64,000 nucleotides of DNA from Wenyingzhuangia sp. 2_MG-2023 (GCF_030548295.1 NZ_JAUOSB010000007.1:62001-126000), one strand, 5' to 3'; shown: positions 34,145 through 43,257, counted from the first letter of the stretch. Notes: generated by a model from the letters alone, not told the origin. Program-made: numbers and translations.

Positions 34145-35458
34145 TTAATAATTTAAATAATTTACTGTTAATTTTACATCTTCGTTCTTAAGAACAACAT
34201 TCTTAACAGTCATATCATAGTCTGGAAACTGAATCATTAAGGCATAATTCAGGTTTTGTTCCGAAGATAAAATGGTTTCTACAAAACCTCCTAAATTAAT
34301 ACTGTAATATGTTTCATGGTTAAATTCATCTTCACTTTGGTTTAAAACAGCATAAGCTTCAGAACCATCAATAGTTGTTAGCTGACTTACAATTCTATTC
34401 TTGCTATCAACAATATAAACAACTAAGTAGCTTTCTAACGGTTTGTTATCGTCATAGGTTCCTTCTAAAGGAGCAAACGTTAATTCTGCACCTAACTGCG
34501 TACCTGTGTTAGAAATTTGATTTAAATTTCTAATGAATGGAATTTCTATTCTTGCAGATATTCCTGTTCCAGATTGTGCGTAAAACAAATCGTCTGTATC
34601 TTCACTAGATACAATACTTTCAATATCTTCAATAGTATTCAATTTTGTTGTGGTTAAATCAGAACTAATTGCATTGAACTGCTTTGCAGCTTGAGAAATG
34701 TAAAAATCTATATAATAATTATCTTCCGTTTCCTCATCTTCCTCATCTATACTGTAATACAACCTCATACTTGAGTTGTTTTCAGCATTTCCATAATTTA
34801 AAGCACTAAAACCTAATACATGACTATCTACAGTACTATTTGGCACAACAGTCATTCCCTTAAAATACTGTAAAAAGTCGTCCTCAGTGTTGATATCATT
34901 ATCAGCAATCTTATCAAAAATTTCTTTTCCTAAAACATCATCTATCGCTATATAAATAGAATCCTCTTCTGTAGGTCTAGGAACAAAAGTTAATTCTCCC
35001 AATGTCTCCGTAGTATCGTAATCTAATTTAGATGTATTGTAAAAATAATCTGCATCTTCATAAGGTTCTACCGTTTCTGTAACTCTATGAATTTTGTATG
35101 TCTGAAGCTGAAGTGTATCTCCGTAGTAATAAGTATCGTAATGCAATACAAAACCTATAGAATCATAAACAGCATCTGAGCTTATAGAGTAAGAAGAACT
35201 TACCAACTGAAAATAAGATTGGGAGGTTAAATGTCCCAAATGTGATTCTTCTACACTTCCTAGTAAAATTCTACTTTTAGAAGATGTGATTAATGAATCT
35301 AACTTAAAGGTTCCGGTTTTTATAGAAAATGTATCTACTACTCTTAACTGAACACTACTATCTATAAAATCACTCCCAACGGAATAACTGCTTGTTTCGT
35401 CTGATGCACAAGAAACTAAAAAAACAGCCCATACAACCCCAATAATTATAAACCTCAT
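34145..35458 (-). CDS. DUF4270 family lipoprotein
   Basis: 437 residues; lipoprotein signal MRFIIIGVVWAVFLVSCAS. The body matches DUF4270: SVGSDFIDSSVQLRVVDTFS near the N-terminus, ILLGSVEESHLGHLTSQSYF, beta-rich acidic middle (many DED/EDE stretches), GISARIEIPFIRNLNQI, and the C-terminal NVVLKNEDVKLTVNYLNY. DUF4270 is a Bacteroidota-specific family of exported lipoproteins, function unknown. It is first in a two-gene unit with a beta-barrel protein. Confidence 0.88.
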   Translation of the reverse strand: MRFIIIGVVWAVFLVSCASDETSSYSVGSDFIDSSVQLRVVDTFSIKTGTFKLDSLITSSKSRILLGSVEESHLGHLTSQSYFQLVSSSYSISSDAVYDSIGFVLHYDTYYYGDTLQLQTYKIHRVTETVEPYEDADYFYNTSKLDYDTTETLGELTFVPRPTEEDSIYIAIDDVLGKEIFDKIADNDINTEDDFLQYFKGMTVVPNSTVDSHVLGFSALNYGNAENNSSMRLYYSIDEEDEETEDNYYIDFYISQAAKQFNAISSDLTTTKLNTIEDIESIVSSEDTDDLFYAQSGTGISARIEIPFIRNLNQISNTGTQLGAELTFAPLEGTYDDNKPLESYLVVYIVDSKNRIVSQLTTIDGSEAYAVLNQSEDEFNHETYYSINLGGFVETILSSEQNLNYALMIQFPDYDMTVKNVVLKNEDVKLTVNYLNY

Positions 35459-35730
35459 TGTATTTTTTTACACAAATATAGGAGTATAACAACTCTAAAC
35501 AGCTATAAAATATACAAACAGTATGATTTTATAGACAAGCACTACAAGTCCATAGAAATTCAACTATATCCCTATTCATCGATATTATGAACTTATAAAA
35601 AGACAGAAACCACCTGTTTGTCTATTTCGTATTGATTTAAAAGGAATACCATCTATTTTTGTCCTATATCTTTTTTTAAAAGAAATTAAAGGAGCATATT
35701 GCAACGTAGAAATATAATTAATGATTTATT
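35459..35730. other. divergent promoter region
   Basis: About 270 bp between DUF4270 and the Kelch lipoprotein gene. On the minus strand TATATTTG (35480 to 35473) is a -7 match 15 bp from the DUF4270 start. On the plus strand no good promoter match stands out. No ORF or RNA was recognised. Confidence 0.45.
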
Positions 35731-36720
35731 ATGAATTTAATACAAAAGGGTAACATTTTATTTTTAACAATATTAGCACTAATATTTACTGGATGTTCTA
35801 GTGATGACGACGATGACGAATACGGAAACTGGGTAGAAAGCTCTACTTTTGACGGAAATTCTAGATCTAACTCAGTAAGTTTCACTATAGGAGACAAAGG
35901 TTACTTAGTAGCTGGTTTTGATGGTGACGATTACTTAAATGATACTTGGGAGTACAACTCTAACGATGATTATTGGGTAAATCGTGCAGATTTTCCTGGA
36001 GAAGCAAGAACAGGTGCTGTAGCTTTTGCAATTGATGGAAAAGGATATGTAGGTACAGGTTACAACGGAGATAGCGGTACCAGATTGAAAGATTTTTGGG
36101 AATACGATCCTGCTACCGATACATGGACACAAAAAGCAGATTTTGGAGGAGATGCTAGATATGGAGCTATTGGATTTTCTATAAATAGTAACGGATACGT
36201 TGGAACAGGGTACACAGGAAGTGAACAAAAAGATTTCTGGAAATACGATCCTACAACAGATACTTGGGAAGAAGTTTACGGATATGGTGGTAGCAAACGT
36301 AGAGAAGGAACTGTATTTGTAATTGACAACGTTGCCTACATTGGTTTTGGACTTTACAACGGAGCATACGAAAATGATTTTTATTCTTTTGACGGAACTA
36401 CTTGGACCAAATTAACAGATTTGGATGATGATGACAACGATGATGAAATTTTATTAAGCAACGCTGTTGGATTTGTATTAGATGGAAAAGGATATATTAG
36501 TACAGGAATTGCAGGAACTTTAACTACAGAAACTTGGGTTTACGATCCTACTTTAGATGTTTGGGAAGATGTTCCTAACTTTGAAGGTTCTGCAAGACAA
36601 GATGCTTGTGCATTTACTTTTGATACTAAAGCCTTTGTGATGATGGGAAGAAACGGAAGTTATTACTTTGATGATATTTGGGAATTTAGACCAGATGAAT
36701 TAGAAGATGATGAAGACTAA
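35731..36720 (+). CDS. Kelch-repeat lipoprotein (beta-propeller)
   Basis: 329 residues; lipoprotein signal ending LALIFTGCSSDDDDDE with an acidic +3 to +8 region. Five to six Kelch-like blades follow, each with a G-K-G-Y-V-G/S-T-G type strand and a W-x-Y-D/N-x-x-x-D-x-W segment: KGYLVAGFDGDDYLNDTWEY, KGYVGTGYNGDSGTRLKDFW, NGYVGTGYTGSEQKDFWKYD, KGYISTGIAGTLTTETWVYD, KAFVMMGRNGSYYFDDIWEF. A surface or periplasmic scaffold or carbohydrate/protein binder is likely. No catalytic motif was seen. Monocistronic with a terminator behind it. Confidence 0.9.
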   Translation: MNLIQKGNILFLTILALIFTGCSSDDDDDEYGNWVESSTFDGNSRSNSVSFTIGDKGYLVAGFDGDDYLNDTWEYNSNDDYWVNRADFPGEARTGAVAFAIDGKGYVGTGYNGDSGTRLKDFWEYDPATDTWTQKADFGGDARYGAIGFSINSNGYVGTGYTGSEQKDFWKYDPTTDTWEEVYGYGGSKRREGTVFVIDNVAYIGFGLYNGAYENDFYSFDGTTWTKLTDLDDDDNDDEILLSNAVGFVLDGKGYISTGIAGTLTTETWVYDPTLDVWEDVPNFEGSARQDACAFTFDTKAFVMMGRNGSYYFDDIWEFRPDELEDDED

Positions 36721-36753
36721 TTTTATTTTCACCAAATAAAAATTAAACATATT

Positions 36754-36819
36754 AGTTGAGAATTAATTCACTCGTTCATATTTTGAACTTAACGAGGTCT
36801 TAATTCTCAACTTTTTTTA
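36754..36819 (+). terminator. branched terminator after Kelch gene
   Basis: A 13-bp outer stem (agttgagaattaa with ttaattctcaact) encloses an inner stem (ctcgtt 36771-36776 with aacgag 36791-36796) and is followed by eight Ts at 36812-36819. Confidence 0.88.
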
Positions 36820-36845
36820 TTTTAAGTATATCCTAAATAAAAAGA

Positions 36846-37907
36846 ATGAATCCTATTTCAAAAAAACTATCTACACTCATGATCCATATATTGGTGTGGA
36901 TTTTGTTTATTGTTGTTGTTTCCATTCAGTTCTACTTTAAATTTGAGACCATCCCTCAAAACTTTTATACTAGGACTCTTATTTTTATTTTCGTTTTTTA
37001 CCTAAACTACTCTATTCTTGTCCCAAATCTTTTACTAAACAACAAAATTTGGATGTACATTATTGTAGTTTTATCTTTCTTTTTATGCGTTTCATTAGTT
37101 ATAGAACCCTTAATTTCTCCCATAGCTAATGGCATGGGTAAAATAGCAGAGATGCATCCAAGACCTCCAATGCATTCTCATTTCAGAGAACCTATGGGTT
37201 TTAAAAGACACTCCTTTCCTATATTTTTGTCACTTTCACTTTTTTTTGCTTTAAGCACAAGTATTAGACTAGCTGCAGAATGGTATAAAAAAGAAAAAGA
37301 AAGAAACTTGATAGAAGCACAAAAAGTAAATTCTGAATTGTCTTTTTTAAAAGCACAACTAAATCCACATTTCTTATTCAATACATTGAACAGCATTTAT
37401 TCTTTGGCCAATAAAAAATCTGAATCTGTTACCGAAGCCATTGTTACGTTATCGGAACTGATGCGATACATGATTTATGAAGCCAATGAAAATATTGTTC
37501 CTTTAAAAAAAGAAATAGAACACATACAAAACTATATTTCTTTACAGCTGCTAAGAATTAAAGATTCTAGCGGTGTAAAAGTGAATATTCATGGTGATTT
37601 AAATTACAAAATAGAACCTTTATTATTGATTTCATTTATTGAGAATGCATTTAAATACGGAACCGATTTTAAAGGAAAAACCACTATTATTATAAAAATA
37701 ACAATTCAAAATAACGAATTACACTTGTATATTTACAATAAGTCTTCTCTTCAAGACACTAAAAAAGAAAATTCAGGAATTGGTTTGCAAAACATTTACA
37801 ATAGATTGAATTTACTATACCCAAATGCACATAAATTGGATATTTTAGACGGAGACAAATCTTACGAAGTAAATTTAAGAATCCAACTAAAAAACAACAA
37901 TTCATGA
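36846..37907 (+). CDS. LytS-type sensor histidine kinase
   Basis: 353 residues. Three to four membrane helices occupy the first ~145 residues (STLMIHILVWILFIVVVSIQ, TRTLIFIFVFYLNYSILVP, WMYIIVVLSFFLCVSLVIE, FPIFLSLSLFFALSTS). Then come a coiled linker and the His_kinase domain of the YehU/LytS class, with phosphoacceptor H175 in KAQLNPHFLFNTLNSIYSL. The ATPase domain has the N box LLISFIENAFKYG and the G box NSGIGLQNIYNRLNLLYP. There is no extra sensor domain beyond the membrane part and the His/Pro-rich loop (MHPRPPMHSHFREPMG) at ~100, which could bind a metal. Its 3' end overlaps the response regulator by 4 bp. Confidence 0.94.
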   Translation: MNPISKKLSTLMIHILVWILFIVVVSIQFYFKFETIPQNFYTRTLIFIFVFYLNYSILVPNLLLNNKIWMYIIVVLSFFLCVSLVIEPLISPIANGMGKIAEMHPRPPMHSHFREPMGFKRHSFPIFLSLSLFFALSTSIRLAAEWYKKEKERNLIEAQKVNSELSFLKAQLNPHFLFNTLNSIYSLANKKSESVTEAIVTLSELMRYMIYEANENIVPLKKEIEHIQNYISLQLLRIKDSSGVKVNIHGDLNYKIEPLLLISFIENAFKYGTDFKGKTTIIIKITIQNNELHLYIYNKSSLQDTKKENSGIGLQNIYNRLNLLYPNAHKLDILDGDKSYEVNLRIQLKNNNS

Positions 37908-38614
37908 GATGTATTATTATAGATGATGAGCCACTAGCTCTAGAGTTGTTAGAAGATTTTATTTCTAAGATTTCTTTTTTAGAACTGATTGCATCTTGCT
38001 CCAATGGCTTTGAAGCTACCAGTGTCTTACAAGAACATCAAGTAGATTTGATCTTTACAGACATTGAAATGCCTAATTTTTCAGGAATAGATATTTTAAA
38101 ATCTATCGATCAAAAACCCTTATTTATTTTTACAACCGCCTATTCTCATTATGCTATTGAAGGTTTTAATCTAAATGCTGTAGATTATTTAGTCAAACCC
38201 ATCCCATTCCATCGCTTTTTACAAGCTGCTACTAGAGCAAATGATTTGTTCAAGTTAAAAAAAGAAAAAATTACAATTCCCGAGCCTACAAAAAAATCAT
38301 CTCATTTTATTTTTGTAAAATCCGAATATGAAAATTTAAAAATAAACCTAGAAGACATTAAATATATTGAATCTTTAAAAGATTATATTAAAATTTACAC
38401 TGACAAACCCAAACCTATTTTAACACTAAGTAGTTTGAAAAGTTTTGAAGAAAAATTAGGAAATTCAGATTTTATTAGAGTCCACAAATCGTACATTGTA
38501 TCTTTAAATCACATTTATTCTGTACAAAGAAACAGAGTTATTATTGATGACAAATGGATTCCCATAGGACTCAATTACAAAGACGATTTTCTAAAAAGAA
38601 TAGAAGGAGCGTAG
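37904..38614 (+). CDS. LytTR family response regulator
   Basis: 236 residues. Receiver domain (1-~120) with acidic pocket DDEPLALE and phosphoacceptor D53 in IFTDIEMPNFSGIDIL, T-loop FIFTTAYSHYAIEGF and K in VDYLVKPIP. Residues ~135-235 form the LytTR DNA-binding domain (EDIKYIESLKDYIKIYT, FIRVHKSYIVSLNHIYSVQR). It forms a pair with the overlapping sensor kinase. LytTR domains bind two direct repeats about two helical turns apart; one candidate in this window is at 20071-20103. Confidence 0.95.
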   Translation: MRCIIIDDEPLALELLEDFISKISFLELIASCSNGFEATSVLQEHQVDLIFTDIEMPNFSGIDILKSIDQKPLFIFTTAYSHYAIEGFNLNAVDYLVKPIPFHRFLQAATRANDLFKLKKEKITIPEPTKKSSHFIFVKSEYENLKINLEDIKYIESLKDYIKIYTDKPKPILTLSSLKSFEEKLGNSDFIRVHKSYIVSLNHIYSVQRNRVIIDDKWIPIGLNYKDDFLKRIEGA

Positions 38615-38760
38615 TTCTTTTCTACACTCTATCATCATTTAATTAATTGCACCCCTATTTCCTGTTTAAATATTTGGTTGGTTTTATAATCCCATTATAT
38701 TCTCTTTAGCCGTTCTCTTTTTAGTATTTTAGTAGTAACCAAACTATTTTTATACTCAAC

Positions 38761-39339
38761 ATGAACAACTCTTTTAAAATTATCGAAACAGAACTTTTAT
38801 CTGACGACTATTATACGTTGAACAAAGTTACTTATGAACTCTTAAATGCTAATGGAGTTTGGGAAACCACTTCTAGAGAATCCTATGATAAAGGTAATGG
38901 AGCTACCATTCTATTATACAATACCAACACCCAAAACATCATACTAACCAAACAATTACGCATACCCACCTATTTAAACGGTAATAAAAACGGTATGCTT
39001 ATAGAAGCCTGTGCAGGGGGTGTTGAAAATAATGAAGATCCAAAAGATTCTATCATTAGAGAAACCGAAGAAGAAACGGGATACAAAATAAAAAATGTTC
39101 AAAAAATATTTGACTCTTATATGTCTCCTGGTTCGGTTACAGAAATTCTTTATTTTTTTATTGCAGAATACAATTCCGATATGAAAATAAGCGAAGGAGG
39201 AGGTTTGTTAGACGAACAAGAAAACATTGAAGTATTAGAGTTGAATTTTCATGAAGCTTATGAAATGATTTCAACAGGAAAAATTAAAGATGCCAAAACT
39301 ATAATGTTCCTCCAATATGCAAAAATCAATATCTTTTAA
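38761..39339 (+). CDS. nudK: Nudix hydrolase, NudK/GDP-mannose pyrophosphatase-like
   Basis: 192 residues. The Nudix box is complete: GGVENNEDPKDSIIRETEEE followed by TGY, fitting GX5EX7REUXEEXGU. The flanks (TILLYNTNTQNIILTKQLRI, LIEACAGGVE, YMSPGSVTEILYFFIAEY, LDEQENIEVLEL) resemble ADP-ribose/GDP-mannose pyrophosphatases of the NudK type, which hydrolyse nucleotide-sugar pyrophosphates in the cytoplasm. The substrate cannot be fixed from sequence alone. Single gene. Confidence 0.88.
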   Translation: MNNSFKIIETELLSDDYYTLNKVTYELLNANGVWETTSRESYDKGNGATILLYNTNTQNIILTKQLRIPTYLNGNKNGMLIEACAGGVENNEDPKDSIIRETEEETGYKIKNVQKIFDSYMSPGSVTEILYFFIAEYNSDMKISEGGGLLDEQENIEVLELNFHEAYEMISTGKIKDAKTIMFLQYAKINIF

Positions 39340-39420
39340 GTTTATTTGTAATTCTTAGGCTAAACAAGAGACTCTATAAAGTATTTAAACAACTATTCAT
39401 TTGTTCTAAATTTCTAAATT

Positions 39421-40206
39421 ATGAAACTAAATTTTTTATTTCTTATCACCTCTTTCATCCTTTTCTCTTGTAGTTCTGGTGATGAAAATTCTTTGAGCGA
39501 TAACTCTATATTAAGAACGGTGACTTATACAAATACTACAAAAAACGAAGCATACATTTATGACAATAGTGGTTTGCTTAAAACAACGCTTCTAAACGGT
39601 AGCATTAATGAGTCTTACGAGAGTGTAGATGGAAGAATTGTAAAAAAAACTAGAGGAAACAATAGTTACACCTACGAATACAATACAGATGGACAACTCA
39701 TCAAAAGAAGTGACTTTGAAAATGACGAATACTTACAGTTTTATATAGAATTTACCTACGACAATAATAAAGTAACAGCCATCAGAAAAGATGAAACAGG
39801 TGGAGTTTTTGATCAAAAAACAGAATTTATTTTGGATAGTAACGGAAGAGTAACCAGCAAAAAAGAATTGGATAACAATGGAGATGCATTGTCTGAAGAA
39901 GTTTTCAACTACAATTCCAGTGGAAATATCGTAAAAGTAACCAACATAAATTCCGTTAGTTCAACTTCCACTACAACTACTTATGAATATTTATCCATCA
40001 AAAACCCATATTACACCTCTTTTAGAGAAACTTATAATTCTATTTATTTAGATGTTTTTTACTCAGGGCATAGTATTTTAAACAGTTCTGGATTTTCGGT
40101 TTATTTGCTAAAAAATGATTTTATCAGTTACAAAAGCAACAACAACTTTCCTACAGAAAGCACCAACTCTGAAAGCGAAGAGAAAATCAAATTCAACTAT
40201 TATTAA
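39421..40206 (+). CDS. lipoprotein with YD-repeat-like strands, unknown function
   Basis: 261 residues; lipoprotein signal MKLNFLFLITSFILFSCSSG. The mature part consists of repeated beta-hairpin units with Y-x-Y-x-x-D/S-G pattern (AYIYDNSGLLKTTLLNG, YTYEYNTDGQLIKRSDFEN, FTYDNNKVTAIRKDETGG, FILDSNGRVTSKKELDNNGD, VFNYNSSGNIVKVTNINS), like RHS/YD-type repeats found in small Bacteroidota lipoproteins. No enzymatic motif. Its function and partners are unknown; no operon neighbour. Confidence 0.78.
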   Translation: MKLNFLFLITSFILFSCSSGDENSLSDNSILRTVTYTNTTKNEAYIYDNSGLLKTTLLNGSINESYESVDGRIVKKTRGNNSYTYEYNTDGQLIKRSDFENDEYLQFYIEFTYDNNKVTAIRKDETGGVFDQKTEFILDSNGRVTSKKELDNNGDALSEEVFNYNSSGNIVKVTNINSVSSTSTTTTYEYLSIKNPYYTSFRETYNSIYLDVFYSGHSILNSSGFSVYLLKNDFISYKSNNNFPTESTNSESEEKIKFNYY

Positions 40207-40290
40207 ACATCTCAAAATCAACAAATACAACTTGAGCAATTCGTTTGTTATTTCCTGCTTTATCACACTGCTCTAATAAGATATAAAATT

Positions 40291-40298
40291 TATATTTG
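40291..40298 (+). promoter_or_regulatory. -7 element upstream of the Ser/Gly-rich-linker lipoprotein gene
   Basis: TATATTTG, an exact TAnnTTTG match, 84 bp before the ATG at 40382. The leader is therefore rather long. No riboswitch fold was recognised in it. Confidence 0.45.
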
Positions 40299-40381
40299 TA
40301 CCTAAAACCGCTAACAATTATCACTGTAAAATTATTCTAATCTAAGATGGTTGTACGTGTTTCTAATTCCAAAATAAAATT

Positions 40382-41452
40382 ATGAGACATTTTAAAAAGA
40401 TATCTTTTCTAGCTGTAGCTTTATCCTTACTTGTGGCTTGTTCTCCTGAGAATAGTACACTAAGCTCATCGGGGTCTGGTTCTGGTTCCGGATCGTCAAG
40501 CGGAATATTGTCTAAAAGCATCATGATTACAAATGCTGGAGATGGTGTTAACACCGGAAGCCTTACTTATATTGATACTGATGGAGAAGTAACCAACGAC
40601 TATTTTCAGGCTCAAAATGATGGTGCCATCCTTGGAAAAGACATAAAAGCCATCTCTTTTGGTAGTGATGGTTATGACTATATTATAGTAGATCAATATA
40701 TTGTAGCTGTTGACAAAGATTACATTTATCAAAATACTTACTACGGTGACCTTTCTGACCCCGCATATTTATTATCTGTAAAAGGTACAGCTGGATACAT
40801 CATTGATTGGGGAACTGCGGCAGAAGCAGGAGAAACTCCATACATTACTTTGACAGGAATAGAAGAAGCTCCTTGGTTATATGTAAAAGGGGATTATATT
40901 CTTTTGAATACCTTAAAACCCGAAAAAATAGTTCAATACGAAGGTAGTGGATATAATAAATTTTTCATATCACATTACGAAAACAGCATTGTAAGTGTGG
41001 TTGATTTAGAGTCTTCAGGAGAAGTTACAGAAATTACTCTAAACGACAATGTAGATGACTTATTTGTTGTTGGTGATAAAATAGCCCTGTTGGCAAAAGG
41101 AAATCCTGGTCTTGCTGCCATACAAGAGATAGATGTAACAGACAACAGCTTTAGTACAAAATATACTTTTGCTACTGATGAATATCCAACCGCTTTGGTC
41201 TATGCTAACGAAAGCTATTATTATGCTCTAAACGATAAAATTTACAAAATGGGAATTAATTCTAACATTCCTACAGAAGTGTTGCAAACTACATTTACAG
41301 ATTTTACCATTGATGGTAATTACATTTACGGAATCAACAGTTCTACTACTGGAGAAAATTCTACGTTTAGCGCATACAATCTTACTACGGGTTCTTTATT
41401 AGTAAGCTCTGAAATTGGTATCAATGCTAACAACATCTATATTATAGAATAA
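40382..41452 (+). CDS. predicted beta-propeller lipoprotein
   Basis: 356 residues; lipoprotein signal ending ALSLLVACSPENS, then a Ser/Gly linker (SSGSGSGSGSSSG at ~30-42). The remainder is a series of short beta repeats typical of a propeller (IMITNAGDGVNTGSLTYIDT, WLYVKGDYILLNTLKPEKIV, YNKFFISHYENSIVSVVDLE, FTIDGNYIYGINSSTTGENS). The fold resembles YncE/DUF5074-like surface lipoproteins of Bacteroidota, which often sit near metal or corrinoid uptake genes; no such neighbour is seen here. Function unknown. A strong terminator follows. Confidence 0.8.
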   Translation: MRHFKKISFLAVALSLLVACSPENSTLSSSGSGSGSGSSSGILSKSIMITNAGDGVNTGSLTYIDTDGEVTNDYFQAQNDGAILGKDIKAISFGSDGYDYIIVDQYIVAVDKDYIYQNTYYGDLSDPAYLLSVKGTAGYIIDWGTAAEAGETPYITLTGIEEAPWLYVKGDYILLNTLKPEKIVQYEGSGYNKFFISHYENSIVSVVDLESSGEVTEITLNDNVDDLFVVGDKIALLAKGNPGLAAIQEIDVTDNSFSTKYTFATDEYPTALVYANESYYYALNDKIYKMGINSNIPTEVLQTTFTDFTIDGNYIYGINSSTTGENSTFSAYNLTTGSLLVSSEIGINANNIYIIE

Positions 41453-41460
41453 AAAACTAA

Positions 41461-41499
41461 AAACACAAAAACCCTAGCTTTGCTAGGGTTTTTGTGTTT
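41461..41499. terminator. bidirectional terminator between lipoprotein gene and fabD
   Basis: A perfect 18-bp stem (aaacacaaaaaccctagc with gctagggtttttgtgttt) with a 3-nt loop, flanked by A- and T-runs. It serves both convergent genes. Confidence 0.94.
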
Positions 41500-41518
41500 T
41501 TTAAAGAATTTATTTTTC

Positions 41519-42400
41519 TTAAATTTCTGCACTACTTCTAGCCACAGATCTATCAATTTTAGCAAATAAACCTTGTAATACTTTACCTGGTCCAACTTCA
41601 ATTACTTCCGTTGCTCCATCAGCAATCATCGCTTGTGCACATTGTGTCCACTTTACAGCTCCTGTTAACTGAGCTATTAAGTTTTCTTTAATTTCATTAG
41701 CATTCGTAACTGCTTTTGCTACTACATTTTGGTACACTGGGCAAGAAGGTTCATTAAACTGAGTTGCTTTAATAGCTGCTGCTAATTCTTCTTTAGCAGG
41801 TGCCATTAGCGGCGAATGGAATGCTCCACCCACAGGTAATAATAAAGCTCTACGTGCTCCTTTCTCTGTAGCTAATTCACAAGCTGCTTTTACTGCTTCT
41901 AATTCTCCAGAAATCACTAACTGTCCTGGACAGTTGTAATTTGCGGCTACCACAACTCCATCAATAGCAGCACAAATTTCTTCTACTACTGCATCTTCTA
42001 AGCCTAAAACAGCTGCCATGGTTCCTGGTATAGAATCACATGCTTTTTGCATTGCATCGGCACGTTTTGCTACTAACTTTAATCCATCTTCAAAAGACAA
42101 AGTTCCGTTAGCAACTAGAGCTGATAACTCTCCTAAAGAGTGTCCTGCTACCATATCTGCTTTAAAATCGTCTCCCAACACCTTAGCTAAAATTACAGAG
42201 TGTAAAAACACTGCTGGTTGGGTAACATTGGTTTGTTTTAAATCTTCTGCAGAACCTTCAAACATAATTTTAGTAATTTCAAATCCTAAAATTTGGTTTG
42301 CTTGCTCAAACAATTCCTTGGCCAATGGAGAGTTCTCATACAAATCTTTCCCCATCCCTGTAAACTGTGCTCCTTGTCCAGGAAATACAAATGCTTTCAT
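41519..42400 (-). CDS. fabD: malonyl-CoA:ACP transacylase
   Basis: Transfers malonyl groups from CoA to acyl carrier protein for fatty-acid synthesis. 293 residues with PGQGAQFTGMGKDLY at the N-terminus, the nucleophile S88 in VAGHSLGELSALV, and the active-site His in GGAFHSPLMAPAKEEL. QNVVAKAVTN and EVGPGKVLQGL are also typical. Single gene rather than part of a fab cluster. Its promoter region contains TACTTTTG and a perfect hairpin. Confidence 0.96.
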   Translation of the reverse strand: MKAFVFPGQGAQFTGMGKDLYENSPLAKELFEQANQILGFEITKIMFEGSAEDLKQTNVTQPAVFLHSVILAKVLGDDFKADMVAGHSLGELSALVANGTLSFEDGLKLVAKRADAMQKACDSIPGTMAAVLGLEDAVVEEICAAIDGVVVAANYNCPGQLVISGELEAVKAACELATEKGARRALLLPVGGAFHSPLMAPAKEELAAAIKATQFNEPSCPVYQNVVAKAVTNANEIKENLIAQLTGAVKWTQCAQAMIADGATEVIEVGPGKVLQGLFAKIDRSVARSSAEI

Positions 42401-42430
42401 AAAAAACTAGTTTTTCTAAATTTTGTGGGG

Positions 42431-42438
42431 CAAAAGTA
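42431..42438 (-). promoter_or_regulatory. -7 element of the fabD promoter
   Basis: On the minus strand TACTTTTG (42438 to 42431) matches TAnnTTTG, about 30 bp before the fabD start. The usual -33 position is occupied by the inverted repeat 42441-42466. Confidence 0.5.
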
Positions 42439-42440
42439 GC

Positions 42441-42466
42441 AAAAAACACTCAAAAGAGTGTTTTTT
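42441..42466. promoter_or_regulatory. perfect inverted repeat in the fabD/yhhQ divergent region
   Basis: Arms aaaaaacactc and gagtgtttttt (11 bp each, 4-nt loop). It looks like a terminator, but no transcript should end here because both flanking genes start outward. It covers the spacer/-33 zone of the fabD promoter, so an operator role or an insulator role is possible. Confidence 0.45.
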
Positions 42467-42510
42467 AAATCAAAGAGTTCTATTTTTATAGGTCTCAAGA
42501 CAAATAGTTT

Positions 42511-43206
42511 ATGACATTACAAAAGAACAACCAAGCAACTGCTACCTATCTAATTTTAGCGACTCTGTTTATTACTTCCTTAGTGGTTTCTAATCTAATT
42601 TTTCAAAAGTTTTTTTATTGGAATCCTTTTGGTTGGTATCGCTTTGAGATTTCTGTTGGAATTCTTCCCTACCCTATTACTTTTTTAATTACAGACACAA
42701 TCTCAGAAATTTATGGTAAAAAAAAGGCCAATCAAGTTGTGATTGCTGGAATTTTTGCTTCTGTTTTTTCCATGCTTATTATTTTAATTGCTAATGTAGC
42801 TCCTGCATTAGAAAACTCTCCCGTATCCAATTCTATTTTTTCTCAAGTTTTTGGTCTTTCTCCTTTAGGTGTTTTGGCCTCTATGTTAGCTTATTTAACA
42901 GCTCAATTTATAGACATTAGAATCTATCATTTTTGGAAAGAATATACCCAAGGAAAACACCTTTGGTTGCGCAACAATTTTTCTACTTTTACATCGCAAC
43001 TGGTAGACACAACATTTGTAGTTGGATTGCTATGTTTTTTTGAAGTTTTATCATGGAACTCTTTTACCTCACTTGTATTAAGTGGATTTTTATTCAAAGC
43101 TATTATTGCAATTTTAGACACTCCTATTCTTTATACAATTGTTTTTTATTTAAAAAAGAAGTTTCATTTAAATGTAAACGATGAAATAAAATCGTTAAAG
43201 TTGTAA
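42511..43206 (+). CDS. yhhQ: queuosine precursor transporter (VUT/YhhQ family)
   Basis: 231 residues with about six membrane helices (ATYLILATLFITSLVVSNLI, FEISVGILPYPITFLITDTI, VVIAGIFASVFSMLIILIAN, LGVLASMLAYLTAQFIDIRI). Typical motifs are FLITDTISEIYGKKKAN, AYLTAQFIDIRIYHFWK and RNNFSTFTSQLVDTTFV. Family members import queuine or preQ1-type bases for tRNA modification; assignment between the two substrates is not possible here. No queuosine synthesis genes lie nearby. Confidence 0.92.
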   Translation: MTLQKNNQATATYLILATLFITSLVVSNLIFQKFFYWNPFGWYRFEISVGILPYPITFLITDTISEIYGKKKANQVVIAGIFASVFSMLIILIANVAPALENSPVSNSIFSQVFGLSPLGVLASMLAYLTAQFIDIRIYHFWKEYTQGKHLWLRNNFSTFTSQLVDTTFVVGLLCFFEVLSWNSFTSLVLSGFLFKAIIAILDTPILYTIVFYLKKKFHLNVNDEIKSLKL

Positions 43207-43257
43207 TGTTTCTATTCAATTCTCAACTAAGGCCTAAAGATTATTGATCTCTAGTTT

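Noticed and set aside
42018-42410. 130-codon plus-strand frame inside fabD
   Set aside because: Antisense shadow of fabD; no signal or domain.
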